A DNA stretch of 64,000 nt from NCBI RefSeq assembly GCF_963924675.1, contig NC_089222.1, positions 117,087,316 to 117,151,315 on the forward strand, in the 5' to 3' direction. The translations under genes and the position numbers were made by a program. The notes below the pieces were generated by a model. The model worked only from the letters and a program-made list of their open reading frames with translations, was not told the DNA's origin and did no database searches. The DNA is from Phocoena phocoena. Taxonomy: Eukaryota > Chordata > Mammalia > Artiodactyla > Phocoenidae. Shown here piece after piece: positions 11,101 to 22,715 of this stretch (positions are counted from its first letter, which is position 1; each line of letters begins with the position of its first letter).

Positions 11101-14100
11101 ATGGGAATAGGAACATACATATCGATAATTACCTTAAATGTAAATGGACTAAATGCTCCCACCAAAAGACACAGATTGGCTGAATGGATACAAAAACAAG
11201 ACCCATATATATGCTGTCTACAAGAGACCCACTTCAGACCTAGAGACACATACAGACTGAAAGTAAGGGGATGGAAAAAGATATTCCATGCAAATGGAAA
11301 CCAAAAGAAAGCTGGAGTAGCAATTCTCATATCAGACAAAATAGACTTTAAAATAAAGACTATTACAGGAGACAAAGAAAGACACTACATAATGATCAAG
11401 GGATTGATCCAAGAACATGATATAACAATTGTAAATATTTATGCACCCAACATAGGAGCACCTCAATACATAAGGCAAATACTAACAGCCATAAAAGGGG
11501 AAATCGACAGTAACACATTCACAGTAGGGGACTTTAACAACCCACTTTCACCAATGGACAGATCATCCAAAATGAAAATAAATAAGGAAACACAAGCTTT
11601 AAATGATACATTAAACAAGATGGACTTAATTGATATTTATAGGACACTCCATTCAAAACCAACAGAATACACATTTTTCTCAAGTGCTCATGGAACATTC
11701 TCCAGGACAGATCATATCTTGGGTCACAAATCAAGCCTTGGTAAATTTAAGAAAACTGAAATTGTATCAAGTATCTTTTCTGACCACAATGCCATGAGAC
11801 TAGATATCAACTACAGGAAAAGATCTGTAAAAAATACAAACACATGGAGGCTAAACAATACACTACTTAATAACAAAGTGATCGCTGAAGAAATCAAAGA
11901 GGAAATAAAAAAATACCTAGAAACAAATGACAATAGAGACATGACGACCCAAAACCTATGGGATACAGCAAAAGCAGTTCTAAGAGGGAAGTTTATAGCA
12001 ATACAAGCCCACCTTAAGAAGCAGGAAATATCTCGAATAAACAACCTAACCTTGCACCTAAAGCAATTAGAGAAAGAAGAACAAGAAAACCCCAAAGCTA
12101 GCAGAAGGAAAGAAATCATAAAAATCAGAGCAAAAATAAATGAAAAAGAAATGAAGGAAACAATATCAAAGCTCAATCAAAATAAAAGCTGGTTCTTTGA
12201 GAAGATAAACAAAATAGAGAAACCATTAGCCAGACTCATCAAGAAAAAAAGGGAGAAGACTCAAATCAATAGAATTAGAAATGAAAAAGGAGAAGTAACA
12301 ACTGACACTGCAGAAATAAAAAAGATCATGAGAGATTACTACAAGCAACTCTATGCCAATAAAATGGACAACCTGGAAGAAATGGACAAATTCTTAGAAA
12401 TGCACAACCTGCCAAGACTGAATCAGGAAGAAATACAAAATATGAACAGACCAATCACAAGCACTGAAATGGAAACTGTGATTAAAACTCTTCCAACAAA
12501 CAAAAGCCCAGGACCAGATGGCTTCACAGGCGAATTCTATCAAACATTTAGAGAAGAGTTAAGACCTATCCTTCTCAAGCTCTTCCAAAATATAGCAGAG
12601 GGAGGAACACTCCCAAATTCCTTCTACGAGGCCAACATCACCTGGATACCAAAACCAGACAAGGATGTCACAAAGAAAGAAAACTACAGGCCAATATCAC
12701 TGATGAACATAGATGCAAAAATCCTCAACAAAATACTAGCAAACAGAATCCAACAGCACATTAAAAGGATCATACACCATGATCAAGTGGGGTTTATTCC
12801 AGGAATGCAAGGATTCTTCAATATATGCAAATCTATCAATGTGATAAACCATATTAACAAATTGAAGGAGAAAAACCATATGATCATCTCAATAGACGCA
12901 GAGAAAACTTTTGACAAAATTCAACACCCATTTATGATAAAAATTCTTCAGAAAGTAGGCATAGAGGGAACTTTCCTCAACATAATAAAGGCCATATATG
13001 ACAAGCCCACAGCCAACATCATCCTCAATGGTGAAAAACTGAAAGCATTTCCACTAAGATCAGGAACAAGACAAGGTTGCCCACTCTCACCACTCTTATT
13101 CAACATAGTTTTGGAAGTTTTAGCCACAGCAATCAGAGAAGAAAAGGAATCCAAATCGGAAAAGAAGAAGTAAAGCTGTCACTGTTTGCAGATGACATGA
13201 TACTCTACATACAGAATCCCTAAGATGCTACCAGAAAACTACTAGAGCTAATCAATGAACTTGGTAAAGTAGCAGGATACAAAATTAATGCACAGAAATC
13301 TCTTGCACTTCTACACACTAATGATGAAAAATCTGAAAGTGAAATCAAGAAAACACTTCCATTTACCATTGCAAAAAAAAGAATAAAATATCTAGGAATA
13401 AACCTACCTAAGGAGACAAAAGACCTGTATGCAGAAAATTATAAGACACTGATGAAAGACATTAAAGATGATACAAATAGATGGAGAGATATACCATGTT
13501 CTTGGATGGGAAGAATCAACATTGTGAAAATGACTCTACTACCCAAAGCAATCTATAGATTCAATGCAATCCCTATCAAACTACCACTGGCATTTTTCAC
13601 ACAACTAGAACAAAAAATTTCACAATTTGTATGGAAACACAAAAGACCCTGAATAGCAAAAGCAATCTTGAGAATGAAAAACGGAGCTGGAGGAATCAGG
13701 CTCCCTGACTTCAGACTATACTACAAAGCTACAGTAATCAAGACAGTATGGTACTGGCACAGAAACAGAAAGATAGATCAATGGAACAGGATAGAAAGCC
13801 CAGAGATAAACCCACGCACATATGGTCACCTTATCTTTGATAAAGGAGGCAGGAATGTACAGTGGAGAAAGGACGGCCTCTTCAATAAGTGGTGCTGGGA
13901 AAACTGGAAAGCTACATGTAAAAGTATGAGATTAGATCACTCCCTAACACCATACACAAAAATAAGCTCAAAATGGATTAAAGACCTAAATGTAAGGCCA
14001 GGAACTATCCAACTCTTAGAGGAAAACATAGGCAGAACACTCTATGACATAAATCACAGCAAGATCCTTTTTGACCCACCTCCTAGAGAAATGGAAATAA

Positions 14101-14909
14101 AAACAAAAATAAACAAATGGGACCTAATGAAACTTCAAAGCTTTTGCACAGCAAAGGAAACCATAAACAAGACCAAAAGACAACCCTCAGAATGGGAGAA
14201 AATATTTTCAAATGAAGCAACTGACAAAGGATTAATTTCCAAAATTTACAAGCAGCTCATGCAGCTCAATAACAAAAAAACAAACGACCCAATCCAAAAA
14301 TGGGCAGAAGACCTAAATAGACATTTCTCTAAAGAAGATATACAAACTGCCAACAAACACATGAAAGAATCCTCAACATCATTAATCATTAGAGAAATGC
14401 AAATCAAAACTACAATGAGATCTCATCTCACACCAGTCAGAATGGCCATCATCAAAAAATCTAGAAACAATAAATGCTGGAGAGGGTGTGGAGAAAAGGG
14501 AAAACTCTTGCACTGCTGGTGGGAATGTGAATTGGTTCAGCCACTATGGAGAACAGTATAGAGGTTCCTTAAAAAACTACAAATAGAACTACCATATGAC
14601 CCAGCAATCCCACTACTGGGCATATACCCTGAGAAAACCATAATTCAAAAAGAGTCATGTACCAAAATGTTCATTGCAGCTCTATTTACAATAGCCCGGA
14701 GATGGAAACAACCTAAGTGCCCATCATCGGATGAATGCATAAAGAAGATGTGGCACATATATACAATGGAATATTACTCAGCCATAAAAAGAAACGCAAT
14801 TGAGCTATTTGTAATGAGGTGGATAGACCTAGAGTCTGTCATACAGAGTGAAGTAAGTCAGAAAGAGAAAGAGAAATACCGTATGTTAACACATATATAT
14901 GGAATTTAA
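11101..14909 (+). pseudogene. L1 ORF2 (endonuclease/reverse transcriptase), broken by one frameshift and three stops
   Basis: ORF2p nicks DNA and reverse-transcribes L1 RNA at the nick. The endonuclease domain looks complete, with residues N13/N15 (TLNVNGLN), E42 (QETHF), D144/N146 (GDFNNP), D204 (SRTDH) and H229 (SDHN). The RT domain shows SPGPDGF (near residue 468), the motif A aspartate in [11 protein letters not shown] (near 599) and [14 protein letters not shown]. Lesions: (1) one base lost at about 13149/13150, so the frame stops at 13171-13173 before the catalytic FADD box, whose codons survive at 13185-13196 in the shifted frame; (2) TAA at 13221-13223; (3) TGA at 13650-13652, probably CGA to TGA; (4) TAG at 14559-14561 replacing a Trp codon. 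The C-terminal Cys-rich segment (GCGEKG...HCWWEC) and the end at 14909 are recognisable. Confidence 0.95.
13185..13196 (+). other. codons for the RT FADD catalytic box, out of frame with the ORF2 start
   Basis: ttt gca gat gac encodes the F-A-D-D polymerase motif C. The motif itself is unmutated but lies just after the single-base deletion, so the upstream frame never reaches it. Confidence 0.85.
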
Positions 14910-15127
14910 GGAAAAAAATGTCATGAAGAACCTAGGGGTAAGACAGGAATAAAGACACAGACCTACTGGAGAACGGACTTGAGGATACAGGGAGGGGGAA
15001 TGGTGAGCTGTGACAGGGCGAGAGAGAGGCATGGACATATATACACTACCAAATGTAAAATAGATAGCTAGTGGGAAGCAGCCACATGGCACAGGGATAT
15101 CGGCTCGGTGCTTTGTGACCTCCTGGA

Positions 15128-15157
15128 GGGGTGGGATAGGGAGGGTGGGAGGGAGGG
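15128..15157 (+). other. G-quadruplex-type polypurine tract in the L1 3' UTR
   Basis: At least six GGG or GGGG runs within 30 bases, separated by 1-3 bases (ggggtgggatagggaggg...). G-rich tracts that can fold as quadruplexes are a known feature of mammalian L1 3' UTRs. Shorter versions occur in the copies near 23,943-23,966 and, on the minus strand, 61,450-61,483. Confidence 0.7.
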
Positions 15158-15259
15158 AGACGCAAGAGGGAAGAGATATGGGAACATATGTATATGTATA
15201 ACTGATTCACTTAGTTATAAAGAAGAAACTAACACACCATTGTAAAGCAATTATACCCC

Positions 15260-15265
15260 AATAAA
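15260..15265 (+). terminator. L1 poly(A) signal AATAAA
   Basis: Canonical AATAAA, seven bases before the 3' A run that begins at 15272. Confidence 0.8.
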
Positions 15266-15273
15266 GATGTTAA

Positions 15274-15290
15274 AAAAAAAAAAGGAATCA
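15274..15290 (+). repeat. 3' target-site duplication of the full-length L1
   Basis: Exact copy of 8017-8033. The first bases merge with the poly(A) tail, so the precise boundary may lie a few A residues to either side. Confidence 0.9.
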
Positions 15291-17500
15291 AAATAGACAT
15301 GTGTGCAGCAAGTTATGGGTACTATTATAAGACTACCCCGATCATCTAATAACAAAAGGATCTTTGATACTAAAAAGTCTAATTAGCCACTTGCCCCATG
15401 ACGGCCATCATTGCTGCCATCATGTTTTATTCACACAGGCAGGTAGTAGAGACAGAGACTGATATGGGATGCCATGTGTATTTAAACCAGAGATTTGCCA
15501 CTTAGCCCTTAAAGCCAACTTAGAAGACACCATCTAGAGATTGGAAGATTTGTCCTTCTTCTGGAAAAGCTTCCACTGAGACAGGCAGTTCTAAGGCCAC
15601 CCTGGAGACTCAATTTACTATTTGGGGTTTTAAGGTAGTTCACTCTTAAATCTCTTGGAAATGATACACATTCTTGAGAGAGGAGAAATTATCCAACTAT
15701 CCTTGAACTATTCCAGGTTTTGTATTAATACATTCAAATGCCAAGTAGTTTATCATTATAGATGCACACATACCAAATTAGCTCTTGTTCCAACCTCAAA
15801 ATCTGGGATAACACCTGGCAGCTGAAGAAACGTTCCATGGTTAGGGATACGCATTCAAGGTTGATGACTGGCACATTCTAGTAAAGTATAGATGATGGCA
15901 TATGCCCTCTCACTGCCTAGATTCACCTTATAAAACACTGTTAAATAAAATCAGAGCTGAGTGACTTTTTTAATGACAAACTATTACACTGAAAAAGTAA
16001 TGTAACCATTATGAACACTTGAAAAAAATATACAACCTCTCACTATATGATTCTGGTTTTAAACACAATTTTTAAATTATTACTTCTCTTTTATTTTCAA
16101 AAAGCCGTAAGAGGACTCTGAGAAAGCATCTAGATAATTTGATAAGTATGAAAATAAATTTAGGCATGCTGAATTAAGTTAGTAATCCAACTGGTAGATG
16201 GTAACTTACAAGTTTTAAAGTCATATAAACTGAAATAAAAGGAACATTTTCCTGAAAATGTTAAAATGCATGAAAATTAGCTGGTATATCCTAAAACCTA
16301 CACAGCCTGGTATATTCTATAGCTGTAATTTAAAAAGATAGCTTTATATACCATCTGGAATTTATCCTTACACTGAATTTAAGTAAGAAATGTACCACTT
16401 GTTATTGGAGGAGGATAATAAACTCCCACCAGAACTGACTTACATGAATGCCTATTAAAATATCACTGATGTAGAAATTAAATAATTTTTCAGCTCCAGA
16501 TGTGTGAAAGACAGAGACAATTTTCAAAGGAGTTTGGCTACTAACTTCCTCCTCCCAGAGGTCTTTGAATCAAGACAACTTTAGCCATTACTTATCCTCA
16601 AGTCTCACGTTCCAAACCACATACCATTGCAACTTTAAGTTAACCAGACATTTTAAAATGAACAAATATTTAGGTAGATAGTAATGGTGAGGGAGGTCCA
16701 TCTACAAGTGGGCTGGCCATGCCAGCGGTAGGAAGTGAGCCAAATGATAGTAGGTTACAAGAACAAGGGGAGAGATGAGCAGCAGAGTCCCAGTTATAAT
16801 TAGAACCCAGGTATATGACATGGGATCCCTATTTCTCTCAGCAGCTAGGATTTTATTACCCTATGAGGCAGAGAGTGTGCCCTTCATTGTTTAAAAATTT
16901 AATTCCCTGCATGGTTTAGGGCTGTGAACTTAGTATCTATTTGTTGAATAAGTGAATAATTAATGATGACTAAAATCTGTCCACAGGTCATGTGTAGTTC
17001 TGAGGAAAGACTTCAGCTATTAAAGGATCTATTAGAAGTCTTACTTTCTAAAAAGACTAATTAATTATTGATATATATTGCTGACCATTTCACTCTCACA
17101 TGGTAGAGAAAGCAGTGAGGTTCTCTTGGCCCTCTTCCTCTGCGTTCCACAGCCCTCTCCCCTGGTCCACGAAGGGGCAGTTTTGTGGATCTCAGTTCAT
17201 TTGCACTTCTGCTAGAACCTCCTTCCATTCTCCAATGTAGCCACCTTCGCTCCTACCCAACATTCACTGGGGGAGTGGGGTGCGGGGAGCAAGAAGAAAT
17301 CACCCTCTAGATGTCAAAGGGAAGAGAAGCATCATTTGGGCCACCATGACTGTCTCCTAAGCTCCAACAAATATTTCTACTGGATCTCAATGCTGTTTTC
17401 CATCGAGCCCAATCCCAAATTGGCCCCGAGTTACACAGAGGAATAAAGACTGGGAAATTATTTACCCAAACTTCCCTAACCTAACTACCAAGATGAAAAA
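15291..17500. other. unique sequence, no gene seen
   Basis: No recognised repeat and no exon with convincing splice sites. A G-rich stretch near 17,268-17,290 has three G runs and falls one run short of a quadruplex motif. Because a minus-strand donor lies at 17,518, this region would be the first intron of the candidate minus-strand gene. Confidence 0.45.
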
Positions 17501-17518
17501 AGTAAATGCTCAACTCAC

Positions 17519-17540
17519 CGTCCTTTTTTCTCCGTCGCAT
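17519..17540 (-). CDS. candidate first coding exon end of an unidentified gene (MRRRKKD...)
   Basis: On the minus strand, ATG at 17540-17538 sits in a good Kozak context (caccgccATGc) and is the first ATG after an in-frame TGA (just upstream, near 17,620). Seven codons (M R R R K K D) plus one base lead to a consensus 5' splice site, GACG|GTGAGT, with the GT at 17518-17517. The exon lies in CpG-bearing sequence next to a promoter-like block. It is too short to identify a protein, and the second exon must lie outside what I can recognise. The call rests on the combination of Kozak start, upstream in-frame stop, donor and promoter. Confidence 0.35.
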
Positions 17541-17700
17541 GGCGGTGCCTCCTGGTGTCGGAAACTTGACTGATAACAACCCGTGGCTCAAAAGCGTTGG
17601 TAATTTTGCCGAACCTTCTCACCTTGTCCAGTTACATCTCCAGGCAACCCCTCAGCCGGTCAGTTTAAAGCCCAGATGAACAGCCAACTTTAATTATGAC
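17541..17700 (-). other. candidate 5' UTR of the minus-strand exon
   Basis: Minus-strand leader upstream of the candidate ATG. It contains an ATG immediately followed by TAA (17637-17632), a minimal start-stop upstream ORF, and a second donor-like site (ACAAG|GTGAGA at about 17,622). It also has ggttgcctggag at about 17,642-17,653, half of an RFX X-box. The transcription start is not defined. Confidence 0.3.
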
Positions 17701-18089
17701 CAATCAAGACTGTACCAGAAGCTGGAGTTCCTGAGTACCTGATTTGCTGCCATCAGGAGGGCTAAAAATAAGAATTTGGCATCGAGAAAAGCTGATATGT
17801 AGGCAATGCCCAATGGAGACCATTTTTTTTTAAGTTTCAAATGTATAATATCATCAGGTCCACACACCTGGGATAAAACCAGGCTTACATTTAAAGAGGC
17901 TAAAAATTTTTGACGACAATGGTAACTAATTTTACACAGGAACTTTCTTTTTAACACGCTGCTCTCCTTGTGAAACCGTGGGTTAAAACCATTTCACCTG
18001 CCTTCACTAATCAAGGTCATTTTACGACTTGCAAGTACTCCGAGCTGCACGCAGATAACTTAAATAAGATGCTCGCCCGAGTTACTTTT
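17701..18089. other. sequence between candidate exon and promoter core
   Basis: Mostly AT-rich with isolated CpGs. The 87-codon minus-strand frame at 17694-17957 has no recognisable domain and is not called as a gene. Confidence 0.35.
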
Positions 18090-18508
18090 CAGGAACTTGG
18101 AGTCAGCTGCGTCTAGTTCCAGCGGAGCTGGTTAAAACCAGATAGGACCACCAACCCTTCTACTGAGCATGCGCGGGTGTCCGCTCATTGACCTTTTGAC
18201 GTCAGAGGGCCGAAAACTTGATGCTTAGAAAGTGCGGAGGCCGGTAGCCTGGTTACGCATGCGCAGAGAGCGGTTACCGCACCTTTTTCCAATCACGTTT
18301 TCTGCGCTTCTGAAGGGTCAGGGTGCCCTGCTTCGTTAGTGTTATACCCTGAATACTTGGAACCTCTTACCTTAAGAGAGGCAGATTTGAAATTTGTTTT
18401 CCTGGTTCCTCGCTTGGCTACTTTGCGAATAATCACTATCTTTGCTGCAAACTTCGGCGGCTCAACATCTTGTGTTCCTGTGAGTCAGGCAGAAGGAACC
18501 TGGTTCAG
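18090..18508. promoter_or_regulatory. candidate bidirectional host promoter with CRE, two NRF-1-type sites and a CCAAT box
   Basis: CpG-enriched block outside any repeat. Motifs seen: NRF-1-like tgagcatgcgcg (18164-18175, one mismatch to the palindromic consensus), a perfect cAMP-response element TGACGTCA (18197-18204), a second NRF-1-like tacgcatgcgca (18254-18265, one mismatch) and ccaat (18289-18293). An X-box-like gtagcctggttac (18244-18256) is imperfect. No TATA box was seen. NRF-1 plus CRE in a TATA-less CpG region is typical of housekeeping and germ-line promoters. Candidate exons on either side point away from it. The CpG density is moderate, so promoter activity is inference. Confidence 0.5.
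18400..18508 (+). other. candidate noncoding first exon on the plus strand
   Basis: Downstream of the CRE/NRF-1 block the plus strand offers two donors: CCT|GTGAGTC at 18480 and TTCAG|GTAACA at 18509. A strong acceptor (ttattttttttctttag, ending at 19000) could receive them, with the next exon starting gtgtctttttc at 19001. No coding frame links them, so a long noncoding RNA or an untranslated leader is more likely than a coding exon. The left limit is not known. Confidence 0.25.
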
Positions 18509-19717
18509 GTAACACTTGTCTTAAATTTTGTGAGTTGCTAATATGATGCTATCTTTTTTAATGAAGTGTCCTTTTTTAAATAAAAAGGGAGTGGAAAATA
18601 TACTATAATGTTTACATTATCAAAGCTGTAGGAAGGCTGTGTATATATTCCATAAGTCCCCATCATCCACCTGGTGGCCGTTTACACAAGTCGAAATTCA
18701 AATACCAAAAAAGGTAAATAAAATTTGTGTTTTCCTGGCCTTACTGGCTTCTGAGCCCAAATCTATAAAATGAGGAGAAACTTCCTAATTACTCACACTT
18801 TGCTCTGTGGAATCAAAACAGATCGATTAGAAAGATGATTCCATAGTAAACAACTAAATGTGATCACTACCTTCTGTGCTTTCTTGGTTCATGTTTTTAT
18901 TGTATGGGGTTTTTTTTCCTTTATAAGCAGATAATACTTTTCCATAGCAATGTAAAATTTGCAGCTGCATTAAAAATGTCAATTTATTTTTTTTCTTTAG
19001 GTGTCTTTTTCAAAAGGTGTACAAAACAAACGAGAAAGTCTGGTGTTGGAAAGGATAAAGAAGAATAAAGCTTGAAAAGGAAGGAAAATTAGTTATTTGA
19101 AACAAAAGTTCTTGAGATAAGGGAGCTAGTTACTTAGATTAAGGTTCTGTTCTAGTTTTTACTGTTTGTTTCTCTTAGAAGACAATATTGATAGCAGATA
19201 AGAAAGAAGGGTTTAAAAAGGAAAATACCAAGGTGTATTGAGATTGACAGTTTCATGAAGATGTTACAGAAGGTGTCCCTTTTCCAGCATTTGTCAGCAT
19301 GGTGTTATATATGTGTGCAATGTGGAGAAGAGTTCACACACATTGCTGGGTGGGTGATCAAATCATGATTCCCAGAATAGAATCAGACACTGATTCATTT
19401 TCCTCTTGAGATTCCATAATCTTAGTATCAAAAGCTGAAAATTCAGAGGAGGTGTATATATATATAATCTTTGTAAAATTAAAAATCAGTAGGAGCCTAT
19501 TACAGATAAATGTGCTTTGCTTCACAATCAATACTTAAGAACATTATAGATTTAAACAATATATACATGGTTAAAATAATATAGTCTAATATTGGATGTA
19601 TAATGTAACATTGTTCAAAATGCTTTTTAACCATGCAGATTGATCGTTAAAGCGATTATCATGGTAATTTTGGAAGTAAATGGCATTGTGGGTTATGGCA
19701 AAATGTCTCTGTTCAAA
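18509..19717. other. unique sequence, no gene seen
   Basis: Holds the acceptor-like pyrimidine tract ending at 19000 mentioned for the candidate plus-strand transcript. Otherwise AT-rich, with no recognised repeat. Confidence 0.4.
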
Positions 19718-19730
19718 TTACATGATTCTT

Positions 19731-19834
19731 TATTTTTTTGGCCATGCAGTATGTGGGATCCCCAATCAGGGATCGAACCCTCGCCCCCTGCAGTGGAAAC
19801 GCAGTCTTAACCACGGGACCCCCAGGAAAGTCTG
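19731..19834 (-). mobile_element. tRNA-derived SINE (CHR/Bov-tA type), minus strand
   Basis: Reads ttggccatgcagtatgtggg, gatccccaatcagggatcga, acc, ccccctgcagtggaaacgca and ccaccaggaa-type words, the reverse complement of a cetartiodactyl tRNA-Glu-derived SINE. It is flanked by tacatgattctt at 19719-19730 and 19838-19849 as target-site duplication. Shorter and more diverged than the other SINEs here. Confidence 0.8.
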
Positions 19835-19849
19835 AACTACATGATTCTT

Positions 19850-22703
19850 AACAAAATAATTATCTCAAAGAAATATCTGTATCCCATGAGTACAAAAAAA
19901 AGAGCATTCTCAAATTAAGATAACTTAAATCTTGATTTAAAAAGAGGCTACTTACAAAGGTGTGGGGTGATAGGAGTAGAGGCACCACAGTAAGTAGTAC
20001 AGAAACTCTGTCTTAGTAGCGGCAGAGAATCCTGGGGAAGAAGCCACCTTGAGACAAGAAAGGAACGTGACCTTCTTAAGAGACACAGATTGGCCAAGGA
20101 GACCTAGTAGGGAGGGACCTTGTGGAATAACCCCTGACCCCTCTCTTCCTCCCCACTAATCTCTTGAACACAGACAGAAGCCGAAGAGTAAGGGAGCCTA
20201 CTGTTATATTCAATACAGGTCGTTCTACTTGGATAGAAGTGGGTTAAAGTGTGGAGTACAACTCGGAATAAGGAGCAAACAGAATATTTCACATGTGCCA
20301 GTCTAGATCAATCATGTCAACAATGGGGATTTTCAGTATTTGAGTTCTCCAATGAAACTTACATGCATCGCTGTATTGTTTTGCATTTACGGTGATTCCA
20401 GATATGGGTGCAGACATGAAACTTTTGTTACCTTCATTGTGCTTAAGTATGCAAAGGCTTTGGCACAACTACACACAATTTATCATATAAAATGTTTTAT
20501 TATAAATTGATTTCAAATTACTTCTTTATATTAATTGGGACATCACATTTTTTAATGACTTGAATACATATGTTATGTCTTCAGTAACATTTTAGAGTAG
20601 TGAAGAGGCCATTTAAGAACTTGTTATGAAGTGGAGATATTGGATCAGATAGAGCTGAGAACCCTTGACTTAGATTTATCACTATTCATTCTAGGGCCAA
20701 GGAGGGCCCACTGAAGCTCATAGTGTCCAATTCCTACATAAAATAGGGGTTCTATTAACCAGAGGAATAGAGAATGTTTGTTATGAAAGTAAAAAGTATA
20801 TCCTCTATGGCTTATAACCTATGCACTGTCTAATAATCAAATAATTAAAAGTTAAAGCCTCATAATGTGAAAGACATTTGATAAGTACTTTGAAACAAAA
20901 ATATGGTCCCTGTTTTCAAGTAGTTGGCAGTCTGATTGCTGAAGCAAAATAACAGGTCTTTTGAAGAACATTAAATGGAAGAGAATGTAAGAACATCTTC
21001 TCTGTGTGTCTGCAGTGTGAGCTTTTTCTGCTTCCTGTTAAGGGCACATTCATATGATTTAATAACTGAGCATAGAGCACCCTAAAGGATAGTTTATTAT
21101 TTTATTTATTTGCCAACCAACAACTTTCTAGATCAAAAATCAGCCATCCTTTCCTCAGGAATGAGCCCTAGGAGAAGCTGTGGGCAAAGGCAAAGGGCAA
21201 TCGTAGCCCCACAATAACTTTACTCTGGAAATATCCAGGCTGTCAGTGTCTAAAGCCTACTTTTTTCTATCAGTCAGGTAACGATGTAATTGAGGTAAGC
21301 TTGGCATGACTCACTCTTAGTGAATCTCTGCCACCAGCTTTTTACCCTAAGTGCTCTCAAAACACCTATTTAATGGACCTTCCTGAAATTGTGCTCACAA
21401 TCAATATGAAGCTCATTGATATTGTATTTTTGGAATTCACCATTTGCTTCTTTATTAAACCTGGAATACTCACCTATCTTCAGGGTTCTAATATCCCAAA
21501 CACTCTCCTCGAGCTTCTCAAAATCACCAACATTTTTTTCCACTAGGATTCCTAGAAGACTTCTTAATAGTGTGTTTTTCTGACACGTAAATTATTTTAC
21601 AGCAAGGAGAATATAACATTATCTTTCCCGAACCTAAACTCACAATTACACGTCTTGTATCATCATTGAGGACCTTATCCTTAATACCAGAGATCTCTTC
21701 TTTTATAAATTTTAGTCTTGGAAATAATTTCTAACTTCTCTATAAATTTAACCAACATTCTTTACTTGTATTCTGCTATTAAGAGAATTACATAATATAT
21801 TGAAGACTAAAACCTGCCCAATTTTCTGATGGGAATAGGAAGGGTTTTTTTTTTCTCCTAACTAGGCAAAGATCCTGATTTTTCATGCCAAAATACAGGC
21901 AAACTCAAGCATTCAGGCTCTGAGATTCTAAGAAACTTGACACAAGTTGGCTTTGGGTAGTTCTAGTTTCTAAATTGTAACATGGGCATGTAAACATGAA
22001 GGGGAAAATCAACTATTACTATGTAAACTTCATGATATTCAAAGGAAACTATGTATCCATGTGTTTGGGCTCACAGAGCAAGAAGTTTAGCTTGCTTGGA
22101 TGTCACAAATGAAAACTTTTACTGCTATTCATAGAGTTCTAATACATTTAAGCCATCTCCAGAGTAGCACCCATGGGGAAAAGAACATATGGAAAACTAA
22201 TTGTTTTTTGATTTGGCATTCCTCTGGATTAAATTTAGCACTTTCTTTTTAAACTCTCTCCTTTTGCCGGTCATATGTAATAAACTTTCTAGCAGTACAA
22301 GAGCTACTTCCATAGGAAAGGACGGAGAGCACCACACCCAACAGGGATTCTTTGCTCGATACAGCCAAGTTAGAGCAGCTTCTAAAGGTGTGTCTAAACA
22401 GTGTTCTTCTGGATTCATATTATTCACCCAAGTATGCCCTGAAAATCCTATCTGTTTATGCCATTTATAAAGCTAAACGAAGAGGTCACAAGTGTAGCAT
22501 TCACAGACTTCAGACTCTGACAAAAATTAATAGCTGTGCAGTTCAAAGGATTTTTTTCTTATTTGTTTTATCCTTCTGCACACAGTCATAATGCTGTCTT
22601 GCTGACTGTCCTCTGGGAGCAAAGAGTCATACCAACCAGAAATACATACCTTAAAGAGAGATGTCTATTACTCTGCTATGAATTCCATCTCCTATTATGC
22701 TTT
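19850..22703. other. unique sequence with a possible old repeat, no gene seen
   Basis: A segment at about 20,860-20,960 (gaccatttgataag..., ggtccctgttttcaagtag) looks like an ancient mammalian repeat of L2/MIR type, but I cannot assign it. Overlapping frames of 76-89 codons on both strands at 22.2-22.5 kb have no recognised domain and no splice context. Confidence 0.4.
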
Positions 22704-22715
22704 AAGGATGCTACA

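Larger units (their letters stand above)
8034..15273 (+). mobile_element. L1: near-full-length L1 LINE with tandem-unit 5' UTR
   Basis: A 7.2-kb non-LTR retrotransposon with every expected part in order: 5' UTR (8034-10148), ORF1 (10149-11042), a 58-bp spacer, ORF2 (11101-14909), a 3' UTR with a G-rich tract, an AATAAA at 15260-15265 and a 3' A run, all enclosed by 17-bp target-site duplications. ORF1 is open. ORF2 carries one frameshift and three stops, so the copy cannot move by itself. Identical target-site duplications and few lesions suggest a fairly recent insertion in this lineage. Two other L1s in the window (23,286 and 61,328) have closely similar ORF2/3' ends, but where a leader is preserved (61,328) it is different. 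Confidence 0.95.
14910..15273 (+). other. L1 3' UTR
   Basis: Follows the last ORF2 stop, carries the G-rich polypurine tract and ends in a poly(A) signal and A run. The same 3' UTR recurs at 23,770-24,082 (plus) and 61,328-61,690 (minus), showing that these elements share a 3' lineage. Confidence 0.85.

Noticed and set aside
17265..17292. G-rich stretch as a quadruplex
   Set aside because: Only three runs of four or more G, so it falls short of the usual four-run rule.
17694..17957. 87-codon minus-strand frame beside the candidate promoter
   Set aside because: Considered as the true first exon, but there is no suitable donor at its end and no recognisable domain. The shorter ATG-donor exon at 17,519 fits better.
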